From Cohnella sp. WQ 127256 (GTDB lineage Bacteria; Bacillota; Bacilli; Paenibacillales; Paenibacillaceae): a stretch of DNA of 64,000 nucleotides. Under the pieces are notes generated by a model, which did not search any database, had not been told where the DNA came from, and worked only from the letters and a program-made list of their open reading frames with translations. The position numbers and the translations under genes are program-made. Below, in pieces: positions 43,031 to 51,585 of this stretch; position 1 is the stretch's first letter; each line of letters starts with the position of its first letter. The DNA lies in contig NZ_JAMZCY010000001.1 of assembly GCF_024519285.1 (NCBI RefSeq), positions 1,550,001 through 1,614,000 of the forward strand, in the 5' to 3' direction.

Positions 43031-45214
43031 TTGGTGGAGTATCGGGTTAAAGGACTATCCTGCGGGAATTGTGCCCTTGTTCTTGAGCATGAGATCCGTC
43101 AACTGGAGCATGGGCAGACAGCAACCCTAAGTTATAATAGTGGAAAATTGAAACTAGATGAACGAGTCGCCTTGGATAAGGTAAAGCAAATTCTGAAATC
43201 CGACCGCGCTTATATTGCCGTGCAAGGCAATCCGTCGCAAGATGAGCACGAGCATGGACATGAAGGGCACGAGCATGGGCATGACCACGAACATGGTAGC
43301 AATCACAATCATGAGCATGGAGACGAGCATGGACATGATCATGATCACGATCACAGTCACAGTCAGGGGACTAAACAGATTATCGGAACCCTAGTCGCAT
43401 CTACGGTCATCTATTTAGGTGCGATATTCATGGAAGGTCAAGTCGCATCTTCTACTGTCATCCTGCTTTACTTGATCGCTACAGCGATGAGTGGCTACTC
43501 CACTTTCTGGAGAGGCCTCAAAAATATAGTGAAGCTCAAGTTCAACATCGACACCTTAATGACAATAGCATTAGTGGGTGCCATCTCCATCGGGGAATGG
43601 AAAGAAGCCACATTAGTTGCGATATTATTTGGTCTGAACGAGCTACTTGAAGGTCTCGGCATGGAAAAGGCTCGCCGTTCCATGGAGACACTGCTTAAAG
43701 TCGCTCCTAAGGAAGCGACAAGACTTGAAAATGGCAAAGAAACCATCGTTCCGATTGCATCCTTACAGGTTGGGGATACGGTTATCGTTAAGCCAGGCGA
43801 GAAGATTCCGTCGGATGGATCGGTATTGGCTGGTAAAAGCTCTGTCAACGAATCCGCAATAACGGGTGAATCCCTTCCTGTCGAGAAGGCTGAGAGTGAG
43901 CCGGTATTCGGGGGTAGTATTAATAATGAAGGCGTTCTTCATATCCGGATTGAAAAGGCGTATCAAGACTCTTCTCTTGCCAAAATTCTGCATCTTGTAG
44001 AAGAAGCCCAAGAAACGAAAACACCTACAGAGCTGTTCATCAATAAGTTTGCCAGGTATTACACTCCACTTATTATGATCATTGCAGCTCTTGTCATTGT
44101 GGTCCCTCCCCTGTTGCTAGGTGGAGATTGGAAGACATGGTTGTATCAAGGACTTGCAGTACTCATCGTAGGCTGCCCTTGCGCACTTATTTTATCTTCA
44201 CCAATCGCTATAGTTGCCGGGATAACACGAAATGCTCGAAACGGTATTCTCATTAAAGGCGGCGTATTCCTTGAGCAGCTAGGTAAACTAAACACACTCG
44301 CATTTGACAAAACAGGTACGCTGACTAAGGGCGAACCTTATGTTGAGCAATCCGTTGTTTATGATGAACCGCGATTCTACGCTGTTGCAGGTGCTATTGA
44401 GAGTTCATCTACCCATCCCCTTGCAAAAGCCATCATGAAGGAGGTTGCGCTACGTGGAATTGAGATCAAGGCTGCAGACGACATTCAAGCTGTTTCCGGT
44501 CGAGGAGTCGAGGCAACGTATGAAGGCATTAAATATTGGCTTGGTAACGAGAAAGCGATGGAGCATCTCCATATCCCAAATGAAATTCGTACGACAATCG
44601 ACCAACTGAAAGAGAGTGGCTTGACCCTCGTTCTCGTAGCAGATGAGACACAAGTATTAGGGATGTTCGGAATTACAGATGAAATCCGTGAGGAAAGTAA
44701 AGACGTCATTGCAGCTCTCCATAGGAATGGCATCCGTCATACGGTCATGTTAACGGGTGATCACCAAAAGACAGCTGAGAAAGTGGCTAGAGCTGTTGGC
44801 GTAACGGAATATTTCGGAAACCTGCTTCCAGAAGATAAAGTAGCCAAAGTGAAAGAGCTTGCTCATAACGGTGTTGTAGGTATGATCGGTGATGGGATTA
44901 ATGACGCCCCTGCTCTTGCTTCCGCCCAGCTCGGTATCGCAATGGGTAAGGGAACGGACAGTGCGATTGAAACTGCAGATATCGTATTAATGCAGGACCA
45001 CCTAGGCAAGCTTCCTGATGCGGTGAAGGTTGCGCGTCAGGTTAACCGAGTCATTCGCTTTAACATCAGTGTATCATTAGGTTTAAAGCTGATTGCCCTG
45101 CTGCTCACAATTCCAGGTTGGCTGACTTTGTGGGTGGCCATCCTGTCCGATATGGGAGCAACTATCTTCGTCACCTTAGTTAGTTTGACCGTTCTCATTC
45201 AACGCAAGACCTAA
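43031..45214 (+). CDS. Zn/Cd/Co-type P1B ATPase with His-rich linker
   Basis: About 727 residues. N-terminal heavy-metal-associated domain with GLSCGNCALVLE, a linker of alternating Asp/Glu/Gly/His (about residues 70-115, more than 20 histidines), then the P-type ATPase core: TGES actuator, membrane CPC in GCPCALILSSPIAIVAG, DKTGTLTKGEP, HP in [28 protein letters not shown]. The CPC with following SPIAI and the final helix motif suit Zn2+/Cd2+/Pb2+ exporters of the CadA/ZntA group. The ATG at 43022 abuts the ribosome site GGGAG with no spacing; the TTG at 43031 is more plausible. Divergent from the oxidase/ZIP unit. Confidence 0.93.
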   Translation: MVEYRVKGLSCGNCALVLEHEIRQLEHGQTATLSYNSGKLKLDERVALDKVKQILKSDRAYIAVQGNPSQDEHEHGHEGHEHGHDHEHGSNHNHEHGDEHGHDHDHDHSHSQGTKQIIGTLVASTVIYLGAIFMEGQVASSTVILLYLIATAMSGYSTFWRGLKNIVKLKFNIDTLMTIALVGAISIGEWKEATLVAILFGLNELLEGLGMEKARRSMETLLKVAPKEATRLENGKETIVPIASLQVGDTVIVKPGEKIPSDGSVLAGKSSVNESAITGESLPVEKAESEPVFGGSINNEGVLHIRIEKAYQDSSLAKILHLVEEAQETKTPTELFINKFARYYTPLIMIIAALVIVVPPLLLGGDWKTWLYQGLAVLIVGCPCALILSSPIAIVAGITRNARNGILIKGGVFLEQLGKLNTLAFDKTGTLTKGEPYVEQSVVYDEPRFYAVAGAIESSSTHPLAKAIMKEVALRGIEIKAADDIQAVSGRGVEATYEGIKYWLGNEKAMEHLHIPNEIRTTIDQLKESGLTLVLVADETQVLGMFGITDEIREESKDVIAALHRNGIRHTVMLTGDHQKTAEKVARAVGVTEYFGNLLPEDKVAKVKELAHNGVVGMIGDGINDAPALASAQLGIAMGKGTDSAIETADIVLMQDHLGKLPDAVKVARQVNRVIRFNISVSLGLKLIALLLTIPGWLTLWVAILSDMGATIFVTLVSLTVLIQRKT

Positions 45215-45236
45215 TCGGATATTGAACAAACACACA

Positions 45237-45282
45237 AAAGACCTTAACCACGGCACAGTTATCAGCCGATGTTAAGGTCTTT
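45237..45282. terminator. Bidirectional terminator
   Basis: AAAGACCTTAAC and GTTAAGGTCTTT form a 12-bp stem (within 45237-45248 and 45271-45282) between the convergent ATPase and GNAT genes. Confidence 0.85.
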
Positions 45283-45324
45283 GTCTATCAAAGCTCGCCC
45301 TTGGCGAAGGGTCCAAATATACAC

Positions 45325-45780
45325 TTATAATTCCTTTGTCATAAACACACTATTAGGGTCCTCGATGTAATCCGCAAAGGGTAAAGAATTTTGAAAACCA
45401 AAGCTCTCGTAAAGTCTAATTGCAGGTTGGAAGGATTCCATAGATCCTGTCTCCAAGCTTAGCCTTAAGTAACCACGTCGTTTAGCTTCTTCAATAATGT
45501 GTGCAAGCAGCTGCCTTGCAGCACCCTTACGTAAATGTAAGGAAGAAGTCCGCATAGATTTAATCTCACCATGCTGACTATCAAGCTCCTTTAATGCTCC
45601 GCAGCCCATTAATTCATCCTGCTCCCATGCACTCCAGAACGTAATTTCTGGTTTTTTCAACCCTTCTAGATTTAAGGCATGCATACTTTCTGCTGGGGAT
45701 TGTTGTTCCATACTCTGAAAATGCTCCCCCACTAATCTCACTACCTCAGGTCCAGTTAAATCGTCAACTTTAATTTCCAT
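45325..45780 (-). CDS. GNAT-family N-acetyltransferase
   Basis: A 151-residue GNAT protein: acetyl-CoA loop in MRTSSLHLRKGAARQLLAHIIEEAKRRG (split), final strand-helix ETGSMESFQPAIRLYESFGFQNSLPFADY. The sequence fits the PaiA/YjdJ-like subgroup that acetylates small molecules or protein N-termini. It starts five bases after the upstream GNAT gene, so both are cotranscribed. The substrate is unknown. Confidence 0.85.
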   Translation of the reverse strand: MEIKVDDLTGPEVVRLVGEHFQSMEQQSPAESMHALNLEGLKKPEITFWSAWEQDELMGCGALKELDSQHGEIKSMRTSSLHLRKGAARQLLAHIIEEAKRRGYLRLSLETGSMESFQPAIRLYESFGFQNSLPFADYIEDPNSVFMTKEL

Positions 45781-45785
45781 CTCAA

Positions 45786-46619
45786 TTACTCCCCCTGCTT
45801 AAGCGTATAGGTATAGTAATCTTGTGTATGAACAGATTTGAAACCAACAGACTCATATAACCCTAAAGCATGGTCATTTTTCGTTTCGACTTCGAGGTGT
45901 ACAGAATGACCTGCTGAGCTTTGATCTATTATGACTTGACGCAATACTTTTCTACCGATCCCTTTGCCCTGCTGCTCCGGCAAAATGCAAAAGCCGTATA
46001 TCCACGCCTGTCCGTCCTTAACACTCACACGAATTTTTCCTATCGTTTCTCCGCCCACATTGATCATTAACATTTCTGTGTCATTTTCCTTATTGAACAT
46101 GTTTTCCGTCTCTATTGCATCTGCTTCTTCTTCCCCGAATGCTTCAATAGACAATCGTATTCGCATGTCAAAATCAGCTGCTATTGCAGGTCGAAGTGTT
46201 ACCCCTTCAACCTTAAGAATGGGCACTTCTTGCCACTCCATTTGATGCTCTGAAAATGCATATGCTGCGCCTTGTTTGAGCAGAAAGGCTTTTCCTCCAT
46301 CCGATTTCGAAGGTGAGTTTAATAAAATTTTCTTGTATTCGTTTTGTTTCACTCTTTCCATTCCTTGTTGGAGCAGTTGCTGGAAATATCCGTTCCGCCG
46401 TTCACTTGGTTTAACCATACCACACACCTCAACTGTAGAACCAAAAGCATATAACCCTAGAAATGCGACTAGCTCGTCATTTTCATAATGAAGGAAATCT
46501 AGTTGATTAGATCCGCGGTCTTTAAGCATTTCCCAGTTGAGTTTCAGTTGGATAGGTTCGAAGCTTTCGCACTCTTTTTGCAATTGCTCAATAGCTATCA
46601 ATTGTTGTTCCGTTAACAT
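45786..46619 (-). CDS. GNAT-family N-acetyltransferase with two GNAT-like halves
   Basis: A 277-residue protein with a degenerate N-terminal GNAT half (VKPSERRNGYFQQLLQQGMERV about residue 87) and a complete C-terminal half (ILPEQQGKGIGRKVLRQVI about 215, then LEVETKNDHALGLYESVGF). Such tandem GNATs occur as antibiotic or metabolite acetyltransferases. AAGGAG precedes the ATG. It is first in a two-gene unit with the smaller GNAT. The substrate is unknown. Confidence 0.85.
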   Translation of the reverse strand: MLTEQQLIAIEQLQKECESFEPIQLKLNWEMLKDRGSNQLDFLHYENDELVAFLGLYAFGSTVEVCGMVKPSERRNGYFQQLLQQGMERVKQNEYKKILLNSPSKSDGGKAFLLKQGAAYAFSEHQMEWQEVPILKVEGVTLRPAIAADFDMRIRLSIEAFGEEEADAIETENMFNKENDTEMLMINVGGETIGKIRVSVKDGQAWIYGFCILPEQQGKGIGRKVLRQVIIDQSSAGHSVHLEVETKNDHALGLYESVGFKSVHTQDYYTYTLKQGE

Positions 46620-46738
46620 ATTTGTCTCCTTTGCGCTTAACTGATTGATCCAGCGTTTGCTATTTACGGATTCTCACGAACAAAGATATTTAGATTATAC
46701 TACTTAAGCCTACCTCGCAAATACAGCTCTAAAAAATA

Positions 46739-48433
46739 TCATTCGAAATCCCCCATGATCATCTGATCCAATGTCGTACCTGCCAGAACCATGGGATATA
46801 CATTCTCATCCTTTGAAACGACAAACTCAACAAGTACTGGTCCAGGGGTCTGAAGCGCTTCTTGCCAAATCAGTGATGCCTCTTCTTTATTCTTTGCCCT
46901 TAATCCCTTAATTCCATATGCTTCAGCAAGCTTTACAAAATCAGGACTACCAGCAAGATCGATATGGCTAAAGCGCCTTCCGTACATAAGCTCCTGCTGT
47001 TGTTTAACCATACCCAACACTTGATTGTTAAGCACGACGATTTTGACAGGAATATGATAAATAGCACAAATAGCCATCTCTTGTGCACACATTTGCATGC
47101 CCCCGTCACCGTTAATAGCAATAACAAGGCGGTTTGGATTACCTATCTGAGCACCTATCGCAGATGGGAAGCCGAAGCCCATTGTACCAAGCCCTCCTGA
47201 AGTAATCAGTGAGCGGGGATGCTTAAATTTGTAAAATTGTGCGACCCACATTTGGTGCTGACCTACATCTGTTGTAATTATTGCATTTCCTTCTGTTGTC
47301 TCACTGATCATTTCTAGCACATATTGAGGCTTGAGCTCCGTATCGGAATCTTTGTATCGCAAAGGATACATTGATTTGTTTTCCAGGACTTTTGTGATCC
47401 AGCTACCTGAAAGGGAAGGCTTTGCTTTTGTATTTGCATATTTTAAGACTGCTTTTATATCTCCGACACAGGCTATATCCGTTTTGATATTTTTTCCGAT
47501 TTCAGCTGGATCAATATCAATGTGGGCAATTCGTTTGGCATTTGGAGCAAAACCATCCAGCTTCATCGTTACCCGGTCATCAAATCGTGATCCAATCGAA
47601 ATAACCAGATCTGCATTTTGAATTGCCGTATTCGCCGCATAGGTACCATGATGACCCAACATTCCCAGCCACAGATCGTGATCGCTTGGAAATCCGGACA
47701 AACCAAGCAATGTCGTTGTCACTGGAATTCGGGTTATTTTTACGAACTCCATTAGCTCCTGAGATGCATCTGAATAGACAACCCCTCCTCCAGCAATAAT
47801 GATCGGATTTTCTGATTCGGCAATAACTTGAGTTAATTTATCTATCTCCATTTGATCCAGATTCAGACTCGAATTGTAACCTGGTAAGTTCATTTGGTTA
47901 GTAGGTTGAAAAAGGATTGTATGATTAGAAACGTCTTTCGGGATGTCGATTAAAACCGGTCCTTTCCTTCCTGTGTTCGCAATATGAAATGCTTCATTTA
48001 TCATTCTTGGAAGGTCATGTACGTCGCGAACTTGGTAGCTGTGTTTGGTTATCGACATTGTCATGCTAATGATATCTGCTTCCTGAAAGGCATCAGTTCC
48101 CGTAACTGTTGTTGGGACATTACCAGTAATGACTACGAGAGGTACAGAATCCATATGAGCAGTAGCAATTCCAGTGACTAGGTTTGTAGCACCAGGACCA
48201 GATGTGGCGATACAAACTCCCACCTTTCCTGTCGACCGGGCATAACCGTCCGCCGCATGGATCGCACCTTGCTCGTGTCGAGTCAAAATGTGTTTAAAAT
48301 CTGGATTACTCACCATAGCATCATAGATGTAGAGAACATTTCCTCCTGGGTAACCAAATACACAATCAACACCCTCCGTCAGTAATGCACGTAATAGAAT
48401 CTCCGATCCTGTACCTCTTTTTGATTTTTCCAT
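46739..48433 (-). CDS. ilvB: Acetolactate synthase large (catalytic) subunit
   Basis: A 564-residue thiamine-diphosphate enzyme. Catalytic Glu in GCVFGYPGGNVLYIYDA / RHEQGAIHAADGYARSTG, the mid-domain GGGVVYSDASQEL, and the ThDP-binding GDGGMQMCAQE followed by VLNNQVLGMV. It joins two pyruvates to acetolactate (valine, leucine) or pyruvate with 2-oxobutyrate (isoleucine). It lies behind two tandem T-box leaders that point to a branched-chain amino acid signal, so biosynthetic IlvB is favoured over catabolic AlsS. No ilvN regulatory subunit or other ilv gene follows; the next gene is a GNAT. AAGGGGG precedes the ATG. Confidence 0.92.
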   Translation of the reverse strand: MEKSKRGTGSEILLRALLTEGVDCVFGYPGGNVLYIYDAMVSNPDFKHILTRHEQGAIHAADGYARSTGKVGVCIATSGPGATNLVTGIATAHMDSVPLVVITGNVPTTVTGTDAFQEADIISMTMSITKHSYQVRDVHDLPRMINEAFHIANTGRKGPVLIDIPKDVSNHTILFQPTNQMNLPGYNSSLNLDQMEIDKLTQVIAESENPIIIAGGGVVYSDASQELMEFVKITRIPVTTTLLGLSGFPSDHDLWLGMLGHHGTYAANTAIQNADLVISIGSRFDDRVTMKLDGFAPNAKRIAHIDIDPAEIGKNIKTDIACVGDIKAVLKYANTKAKPSLSGSWITKVLENKSMYPLRYKDSDTELKPQYVLEMISETTEGNAIITTDVGQHQMWVAQFYKFKHPRSLITSGGLGTMGFGFPSAIGAQIGNPNRLVIAINGDGGMQMCAQEMAICAIYHIPVKIVVLNNQVLGMVKQQQELMYGRRFSHIDLAGSPDFVKLAEAYGIKGLRAKNKEEASLIWQEALQTPGPVLVEFVVSKDENVYPMVLAGTTLDQMIMGDFE

Positions 48434-48460
48434 TTGAAATGCCCCCTTAAATAGAAATAT

Positions 48461-48772
48461 CCCCTTTCATCCTTAGGCGACAGCAAACTACTGCCATGCC
48501 TAGGGACGAAAGGGGTAAATTTTCGCGGTACCACCCTGTTTTACTGAAATTTTACGATTCCAGCCTCATGAGGTAAAGGAATTCCTTCACCTTCAGCACG
48601 GTAACGTGTGCCATTCCGTTTGAGTCTACTCACTACTCCCCAAGATAGAGATTAGGTTTCGCTTTCCATCAAATGCTCCGAGACGACATCATACAAAGTT
48701 TATGGCAAAGGTTGCAGCATTCCCTTTGCTCTCTGAACATAAGTGCTTTGTATTTTTTCTCTTCATCGCTTT
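48461..48772 (-). ncRNA. T-box leader 1 (ilvB-proximal)
   Basis: On the minus strand: Stem I with AGAGAG, the specifier strand UUGUAUGAUGUC followed by G, and the T-box motif AGGGTGGTACCGCG (48537-48524). A terminator-type hairpin CCCCTTTCGTCC/GGATGAAAGGGG (48514-48461) follows, but after it comes only ATATTTCTATTT, a poor U-run ending close to the ilvB ribosome site. The most plausible specifier is GUC (48687-48685), valine, preceded by GAU and followed by a purine. It senses uncharged tRNA and raises ilvB expression when charging falls. Confidence 0.92.
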
Positions 48773-48785
48773 TTTATAAAACACA

Positions 48786-49092
48786 AAAACCCTCTCATCC
48801 GTAGGCGACAGAAAACAACTGTCAACCTAGGGACGAAAGGGGTAAATTTTCGTGGTACCACCCTGATTTACTGAAACCTTACAGTTCCAGCCTCATGAAG
48901 TAAGGAAGCCTCCTTACCTCCAGCACGATATCGTGTGCCATTCCGTTTGAGTCTACTCACTGAACCCATGCTGGGTCAGTTTTCGAGCAAAAGCTCCGAG
49001 ATGACATCATACAAGGATTATGGCAAAGGTTTCAGCATTCCCTTCGCTCTCTGAACATAAGTCCCATTGTATGTTTTTCTCTTCATCGCTTA
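48786..49092 (-). ncRNA. T-box leader 2 (promoter-proximal copy)
   Basis: A second complete T-box element of the same design directly upstream: Stem I with AGAGAG, specifier strand UUGUAUGAUGUC followed by A (GUC at 49005-49003), T-box motif AGGGTGGTACCACG (48864-48851) and a canonical terminator. In this terminator CCCCTTTCGTCC pairs with GGATGAGAGGG, followed by TTTTTGTGTTTT. The high similarity to leader 1 shows a duplication. In series, both must read through to reach ilvB. Confidence 0.92.
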
Positions 49093-49190
49093 TCGCTTAT
49101 ATTTTTTATTGATAACATAATATCACAAAGATATGCGCTCATCCACCAGTAAATGACACTTCACCATTTTCTTATTACGAAGTGGATAAC

Positions 49191-50714
49191 TTAAACAGAG
49201 ACCGTTTCGCGTTCTCTCTGTAGTTGCACGTTTTCGCCTAGACCGAGTGCCCTAGCTGTTGAAGTATGAATTTCATCGATAAGCTCTGGGTTTTCCATTA
49301 ATGACACGCCATAAGAAGGAATCATTTCTTTTAATTTCGGTTCCCACTCTTTAATATGCTGCGGGAAACATTTTTTTAATACCTTAAGCATGACGGAAAC
49401 GGCAGTCGAAGCACCAGGAGAAGCGCCGAGCAATGCTGCTATCGAGCCATCAGCGGCACTAACAACTTCCGTACCGAATTGAAGTGTGCCCTTGCCACCT
49501 TCAACAGTATCTTTGATAACTTGCACGCGTTGGCCTGCTATCACGATATCCCAATCCTCGATTTTGGCGTTCGGAACAAACTCACGTAATTCTTCCATGC
49601 GTTTTTCCTTTGATAACATAACTTGCTGGATCAAGTATTTAGTCAACGGAATGTTTTTTGCACCTGACGCCAGCATAGTGATGACATTATTAGGCTTTAC
49701 GGAAGTTATCAAATCAAACATTGAACCCGTTTTTAAGAACTTAGGCGAGAAACCCGCGAACGGTCCAAATAGCAATGATTTTTTGTTGTCGATAAATCTT
49801 GTGTCGAGATGCGGAACAGACATCGGTGGAGCACCAACCGAAGCTTTTCCGTATACTTTCGCATGATGCTGTTCTACAATATCCGGATTGTTACATACCA
49901 TAAATAGTCCACTTACCGGAAATCCTCCAATACGCTTCCCTTCAGGAATACCGGATTTTTGCAGCAAATGTAGGCTTCCTCCGCCTGCACCGATGAAGAC
50001 GAATTTGGCAGTATGGTGCTCGACAGAACCGTTATCGAGATTTCGTACTTTCAAATCCCACGAGCCGTCACTTGTACGTTTCATATTATCAACACTATGG
50101 TTGTAATTAATATCGACATTATTGCTCTTTAAGTGGTCAAACAACATACGGGATAAAGCGCCAAAGTTAACATCCGTCCCGGAATCAATCTTTGTCGCCG
50201 CAATAGGTTCATTTAAGGTTCGGTCTTTCAACATCAGCGGAATCCATTCCATCAGTTTTTCCGGGTTATCGGAAAATTCCATTCCTTGAAACAGCGGATT
50301 GTTTGAAAGAGCTTCAAACCTTTTTTTCAAAAACTTTACATTTTGTTCCCCATGTACGTAGCTCATATGAGGCAATGGCTTAATAAAGTCCTGCGGATTA
50401 CGAATCAAATTGTTATTCACAAGATAAGACCAAAACTGTCTTGAATCCTGAAATTGTTCATTAACATTAATAGCTTTGCTAATATCTATGGATCCGTCCG
50501 GTTTTTCGACGGTGTAGTTAAGCTCGCACAGTGCAGCATGTCCGGTTCCCGCATTGTTCCATTCATTAGAACTTTCCTCGCCTGCGCTTGCGAGCTTTTC
50601 GAACACTGTAATTTTCCAGTCCGGTACTAATTCTTTAAGAAGTGCCCCCAAAGTAGCACTCATGATTCCGGCACCAATTAAGATAACGTCTGTTTTAGTT
50701 TGTCTGTTGCTCAT
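49191..50714 (-). CDS. mqo: Malate:quinone oxidoreductase
   Basis: A 507-residue FAD-dependent, membrane-associated enzyme oxidising malate to oxaloacetate and reducing the quinone pool. N-terminal FAD motif [15 protein letters not shown], then [35 protein letters not shown], and the C-terminal [17 protein letters not shown]. Length and motifs are those of bacterial Mqo. AAGGACGG precedes the ATG. A 36-residue ORF ends 12 bases upstream. It appears monocistronic. Confidence 0.94.
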   Translation of the reverse strand: MSNRQTKTDVILIGAGIMSATLGALLKELVPDWKITVFEKLASAGEESSNEWNNAGTGHAALCELNYTVEKPDGSIDISKAINVNEQFQDSRQFWSYLVNNNLIRNPQDFIKPLPHMSYVHGEQNVKFLKKRFEALSNNPLFQGMEFSDNPEKLMEWIPLMLKDRTLNEPIAATKIDSGTDVNFGALSRMLFDHLKSNNVDINYNHSVDNMKRTSDGSWDLKVRNLDNGSVEHHTAKFVFIGAGGGSLHLLQKSGIPEGKRIGGFPVSGLFMVCNNPDIVEQHHAKVYGKASVGAPPMSVPHLDTRFIDNKKSLLFGPFAGFSPKFLKTGSMFDLITSVKPNNVITMLASGAKNIPLTKYLIQQVMLSKEKRMEELREFVPNAKIEDWDIVIAGQRVQVIKDTVEGGKGTLQFGTEVVSAADGSIAALLGASPGASTAVSVMLKVLKKCFPQHIKEWEPKLKEMIPSYGVSLMENPELIDEIHTSTARALGLGENVQLQRERETVSV

Positions 50715-50726
50715 TTTTTACCGTCC

Positions 50727-50837
50727 TTATACCCTAAAATTTGCAAAAAAAAAATGTAGTTGCTCCTGCTTAGGCGCTACAGCAAGCCAGCGAGCGACAT
50801 AATCATACAACTTTTCTGGATCAAATAAACCTATCAT
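50727..50837 (-). CDS. Possible 36-residue microprotein upstream of mqo
   Basis: ATG at 50837 to TAA at 50727; the peptide starts MIGLFDPEKLYDYVARWLAV and has an aromatic, amphipathic character. It ends 12 bases before mqo. The ribosome site in front of the ATG is poor. It is either a leader ORF for mqo or a microprotein; chance cannot be excluded. Confidence 0.35.
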   Translation of the reverse strand: MIGLFDPEKLYDYVARWLAVAPKQEQLHFFFANFRV

Positions 50838-50945
50838 CTTAGTGTATCACTATTATCTATTGTTTATAATATAAATTTGCTATATAGATGATAGATATAA
50901 GTTATTAGAAAGCTTATTCTCACTGTACAGGTGTATTTTGGACAT

Positions 50946-50992
50946 AAAAAACACCCTTTACGCAATTTGATGCGATCAGGGCGTTTTTGATT
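50946..50992. terminator. Terminator between small spore-like ORF and mqo leader
   Basis: AAAACACCCT and AGGGCGTTTT arms with A/T-runs on both flanks (50947-50990), readable in both directions. It probably ends the minus-strand ORF at 51050-51256. Confidence 0.65.
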
Positions 50993-51049
50993 TGAAAAAT
51001 AAGTTCTATTCCTTCGTTTAACCTACGAGTCTCTCACATGCGACCATTG

Positions 51050-51256
51050 CTATTTCTTCTTACGCTTCGATGTCATGCCATCAGGAACGATCGATTTGAT
51101 AGGTATAGTTAGGTTGAATCGGTCATTATCAAGAGAGACCTCTCCCGAGTCACTTGGATTAGATCCAGTGTTGCTTGTGGGAAGGCTACCGACATCTCCA
51201 AATATAATTGTACCTTCGTTTCTTACAATAAGAATACTACCGATATGACAATCCAT
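51050..51256 (-). CDS. Small protein, possibly GerPA/GerPF-like
   Basis: 68 residues from the ATG at 51256 (the frame also opens to 51301). The N-terminal half, CHIGSILIVRNEGTIIFGDV, resembles the opening of small GerPA/GerPF spore-coat germination proteins (IxGxIxIxxxxGxVxFGDV). The C-terminus is Ser/Asn-rich and ends in Lys/Arg. AAAGGAAG lies about 11 bases before the ATG and a terminator follows. The GerP link is a weak similarity by eye; it may be unrelated. Confidence 0.45.
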   Translation of the reverse strand: MDCHIGSILIVRNEGTIIFGDVGSLPTSNTGSNPSDSGEVSLDNDRFNLTIPIKSIVPDGMTSKRKKK

Positions 51257-51396
51257 GAAATGATCAACTTCCTTTGATTTATTTCTACAATGTCGGTACA
51301 TGCTATTATTTTATGTGAAGAACGTAGCTTCGGCATTGGCTTTTCCCATAGTAATAATAGCCCTATCTTCACCGAGACTGGAACTAACCAAAGGAA

Positions 51397-51427
51397 ATAC
51401 CGCCATTAGCATCGGCCATGGCGGTAT
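51397..51427 (+). promoter_or_regulatory. Strong hairpin in the leader of the MFS gene
   Basis: ATACCGCCAT (51397-51406) pairs perfectly with ATGGCGGTAT (51418-51427) around an 11-base loop; no T-run follows. It sits about 155 bp before the MFS gene and may be part of a regulated leader. Confidence 0.5.
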
Positions 51428-51504
51428 CTCGTATGTATGATAATTCGTCGAAATAATCAGTCTCAAGACCGAGCGAACTTTCGTTCTGGCGAACCTATTG
51501 GGTA

Positions 51505-51585
51505 ATGGGAACGTCAAGTACTATTTATAAGGAAGACAAAGGTATTTCTTATAAATTTGGTAAATCGAAAGGGAGAAAAATATGA
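51505..51585 (+). CDS. Possible 26-residue leader peptide overlapping the MFS start
   Basis: ATG at 51505, TGA at 51583-51585 overlapping the MFS ATG (51582). The peptide is basic at its end (KFGKSKGRKI). Its own ribosome site is weak, while the GGGAG of the MFS gene lies within it. Overlapping leader ORFs are known before inducible resistance genes; whether this one is translated is unproven. Confidence 0.35.
   Translation: MGTSSTIYKEDKGISYKFGKSKGRKI

Noticed and set aside
43154-43360. Minus-strand Met-rich 68-residue ORF
   Set aside because: It is the antisense of the CAT/CAC histidine codons of the ATPase linker, with no ribosome site.
43245-43365. Short repeated GAGCATGGACATGA-like units, CRISPR- or microsatellite-like
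   Set aside because: They encode the His-rich linker of the P1B ATPase in frame; unit length and spacing are irregular.
51311-51517. 68-residue minus-strand ORF
   Set aside because: It covers the hairpin in the MFS leader and shows no coding features.
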